Of a stretch of DNA of 64,000 bases, positions 55,261 through 64,000 are shown one piece after another; positions within the stretch are counted from its first letter, which is position 1; each line of letters begins with the position of its first letter. A model generated the notes under the pieces. It was not told the DNA's origin. It saw only the letters and a list, made by a program, of their open reading frames with translations, and made no database searches. Both the position numbers and the translations under genes were made by a program. The stretch spans positions 7,688,001-7,752,000 of the forward strand of contig NC_085110.1 of assembly GCF_030269925.1 (NCBI RefSeq), in the 5' to 3' direction. The stretch comes from Bombyx mori. Its lineage: Eukaryota > Arthropoda > Insecta > Lepidoptera > Bombycidae.

Positions 55261-56913
55261 TTTTTGCTGGTTCTGATTGTTTACTTATACTTGCTTCAGA
55301 TATATTAAGGGGTGATGTGGCAATACACACTTGCCTTGCCTTTGTGTTCCTGTGCTGGAGCTACATGGATAGCTTTGTCATTACTACACCTATTTTCAAG
55401 TGGCTGGACATCTGGAAATATGAAATAATGTTAGCAATTTCCAACAAACGTATAGTTTGTAAATATATAGGATTATATGTGTACTGTCGTAGTAGTAGTA
55501 GTAGTATTTAACTTCCTAGTCATCATCATCAGCCCATATAATATATCCCCTTGCTGGACACTGGCCTTCACTACCATTGAGAGGGTTTTTAGGCCTTAGT
55601 CCACCACGCTGGCCTAGTGCTGGTTGGTGGATTACACAACTAAGAAAATCCTAAGAACATTTAGGTGTGCAGGTTTCATCACAATGTTTTCCTTCACTGT
55701 TAAAGTAAGTAAGTGATATTACACTGTGATAAATTTTCATTTTCACAAACTTCCTAGTACCTTATGTAATAGGAACTGAGATCCACTTGCCCATTTTGGC
55801 TACTTCCACTAACTAACTAACTATTCTCATTTTTTCTGATATTGTTATTTGATTAGGAGATCTGTGAGTGTAACTAATTATTGACAGTTACACCTACCTT
55901 GACTACAAGATGGCAAAAGTATAATAATACGACACATCTCATTTTTAGTTGTCTCTTCAATTTCCTTGATAATAGTGAGTCTTTGCCGTTTCACAAATGT
56001 AGGCCGAGGTTCACTATGAGTGAATTTTCGTTTTCTATCTGCCCGACAATCGAATTTGGATGGTAAACAGTTTGGTTTCATTCGAATTCATTTAATGGAG
56101 CTCATTATCTTGTATTGCATATAATTCTCCATGTAGTTTTCCAGCTAAAACATGAAATAATTTTCCAACAATTTCAATACATAACCTATAAAAAAATTAT
56201 TAAAATGTTATTTTACTAATGTTAGGAATATAATTTCGACTGTGTCAAAATGTTATTTTAATGTATACCTACATTATCTCTTGAAAGATAAATAATGAAC
56301 ATATTTACTTATTGGTTTATATTACCTATGTGAACTCTTAACCTATCTTTTTTATACCTTCATAGCGATAGGTATATAGGAGGATGGAAAAATGTATTTG
56401 GTCTAACTTTACGCGAATGCACATTATTTTATTTATTTTGTTTTTAATTTTTTTAATTAAACTGTATACCAATTAATTGATCCTTCAGGATTTATAATTG
56501 TTTTTTTTTCACGATTAAAACCGCGTAGAAAGTTTAGGCATTATAGTTGACGCATGCGCCATAGATTATACACTTATGGCATGCGCAGTACACATATTTT
56601 GTATACATTTATTCAACTAATACAATTAATTAAACAAAAAATGAGTAATTTCGAAAGAGAACAAACGTATTTTATATATGAACAATCGAAAATGAATATT
56701 TACGAGTAATTAAGGACGAAAAAATATTAAAAATTGCAATCGAGGGGCTAACTTTTAGATATATTTTCAATAATTTTTTTAAAATAAATAAATGGGGAAC
56801 AAACAATTATTAACATTGAACAATCAAGAACAAATGATGAACAAACGAATTAATAGAAAATAAGTAGAAAACAGGAAAAAAAAAATTTTTTGAGGGGCTA
56901 ACTTCATTCACCT
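55175..56913 (-). repeat. Right inverted arm of copy 2
   Basis: Complete 1739-bp arm with the inward-facing KPNCLPSKF block at 55878-56081. It shares private bases with the left arm of the same copy, for example CTACATGG and ATACCTATCGC, where both arms of copy 1 have CGACATGG and ATACTTATCGC. Confidence 0.88.
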
Positions 56914-56922
56914 TACTCTATG

Positions 56923-57333
56923 CTAGCCATGTGTTTGATTCGTTTGATTCAATGTTTGATTTGAAGTTTAATTGACATCATTTGACACTTTCGTTTCAGT
57001 AACTGAAGAAAATAGACTTTAAATTACTTTTGAGTAAATTAAGAACGAAATATGTATTGAATTACACAATAATATGGTTTGAAAATACCCAACAATTAGT
57101 ATGTAAATAATAATAAAGTGGAAATCAAACACTTAAAAATACGTGTATGATTCATGAGTTAATTACAGCAATTTACACAGTTTAATTTAAAACGTGTGCG
57201 AGTTTAACATACCAAAACGATGGCAATTTTGGTCTGTTCCGGAAAAAAAAAATTAAGTTATAATAATGTCTAGGGATTCATGACATACACTTTGCCATAG
57301 TAATTTAGCATTAGTTTATCTAAGAACAATAAA
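56923..57333. other. Upstream region of the DHX33 homologue
   Basis: AT-rich, no clear TATA box. The start codon at 57334 follows an AATAAA context. The transposon copy 2 ends 420 bp before the ATG, so the promoter must lie in this short stretch or in the transposon. Confidence 0.5.
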
Positions 57334-63646
<6,313 letters not shown>

Positions 63647-64000
63647 GTACGATGAAAATTTTACTTAAGCTAATGATTAAAATCACTTTTTAACAAAATT
63701 CAAAATGTTATTAGTATTAGGTTATTAGGTCACGTCGTTATTTATATGTGTTTTAATAAGACCAGGTGAGCTCTTTAGTCAACTAGTGCAATAAATAAAT
63801 AAACTATTTTTCATTTCTAGTCGTTATTTCTATCTGCTCCAGTAAGATCAGGTGAGCTCTGTAGTCAACTAGAGCGATAAATAAACTGGTTTTCATTACC
63901 CAGTACCCAGGAGCATAACAGAACGATTATTGTAATAATAGGAAACTTTTAGTTAATTCAATCTACAAAATAATATTGATTTCGATAATAAATGGCGAAT

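Larger units (their letters stand above)
51502..56913. mobile_element. Long-inverted-repeat DNA transposon, copy 2
   Basis: 5412 bp, flanked by the perfect 9-bp duplication TACTCTATG (51493-51501, 56914-56922). The left arm 51502-53242 and right arm 55175-56913 are near-perfect complements of 1.74 kb; the core 53243-55174 is unique. The left tip starts GGGTGAATG where the other tips read AGGTGAATG. Except for the missing LINE and the extra 260 bp at about 53180-53440, it is nearly identical to 1978-9821, so both inserted recently. The left arm has the subterminal GTTAGCCC motif three times (51514, 51663, 52006). It holds a transposase remnant but no complete transposase. It lies just upstream of the DHX33 homologue. 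Confidence 0.92.

Overview
The window is AT-rich lepidopteran nuclear DNA, most likely silkworm (Bombyx mori or a close relative). The main reason is at least nine copies or fragments of a SINE that I recognise as Bm1. The mix of jockey-, CR1-, I- and R1-type LINEs, mariner/Tc1, hAT- and piggyBac-like MITEs and Helitrons fits. Assignments come from reading the sequence and from recalled family knowledge; no database was searched.

Four host genes can be assembled exon by exon with GT-AG introns. (1) A PPP1R10/PNUTS homologue, minus strand, 28950 to 13901, five coding exons, 1014 codons. The first coding exon holds only the ATG. (2) A TMCO1 homologue, plus strand, 36791-41780, five exons, 183 aa. 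(3) A FOXRED1 homologue, minus strand, 48942 to 41858, six exons, 462 aa, converging tail to tail on TMCO1 with 77 bp between the stop codons. (4) The 5' two-thirds of a DHX33-like DEAH helicase, plus strand, 57334 to beyond the right edge, eight exons seen. These genes are unrelated in function: nuclear PP1 targeting, ER calcium leak, mitochondrial complex I assembly and RNA helicase.

Most of the rest is mobile DNA. 1-1923 is the 3' part of a jockey-like LINE with an 84-nt A tail. 1978-9821 and 51502-56913 are two copies of one large DNA transposon with about 1.74 kb inverted arms, each flanked by a different perfect 9-bp target duplication. The first copy is split by a CR1-like LINE (3848-6531). 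10139-13260 is a mosaic of an LTR-type remnant, a palindromic repeat, Bm1 copies and a MITE inside a MITE. The 6.6 kb intron of PNUTS holds a hAT MITE with a perfect 8-bp duplication. 30524-36043 is a full-length two-ORF LINE with both frames open and an 11-bp duplication, inserted against the edge of a TA-flanked MITE that lies just upstream of TMCO1. TMCO1 intron 4 carries dead mariner and Tc1 copies. FOXRED1 introns carry nested Bm1/LINE pieces and a hAT-like element with an internal 81-bp tandem repeat. The DHX33 gene carries an R1-clade LINE inside a Bm1.

The best candidate for something undescribed is the long-inverted-repeat transposon pair. It combines 9-bp duplications, giant arms that carry duplicated inward-facing 5' exons of a THAP/HTH-type transposase remnant, a 47-nt near-perfect hairpin, and private variants shared by both arms of the same copy, as if the arms are copied from each other.
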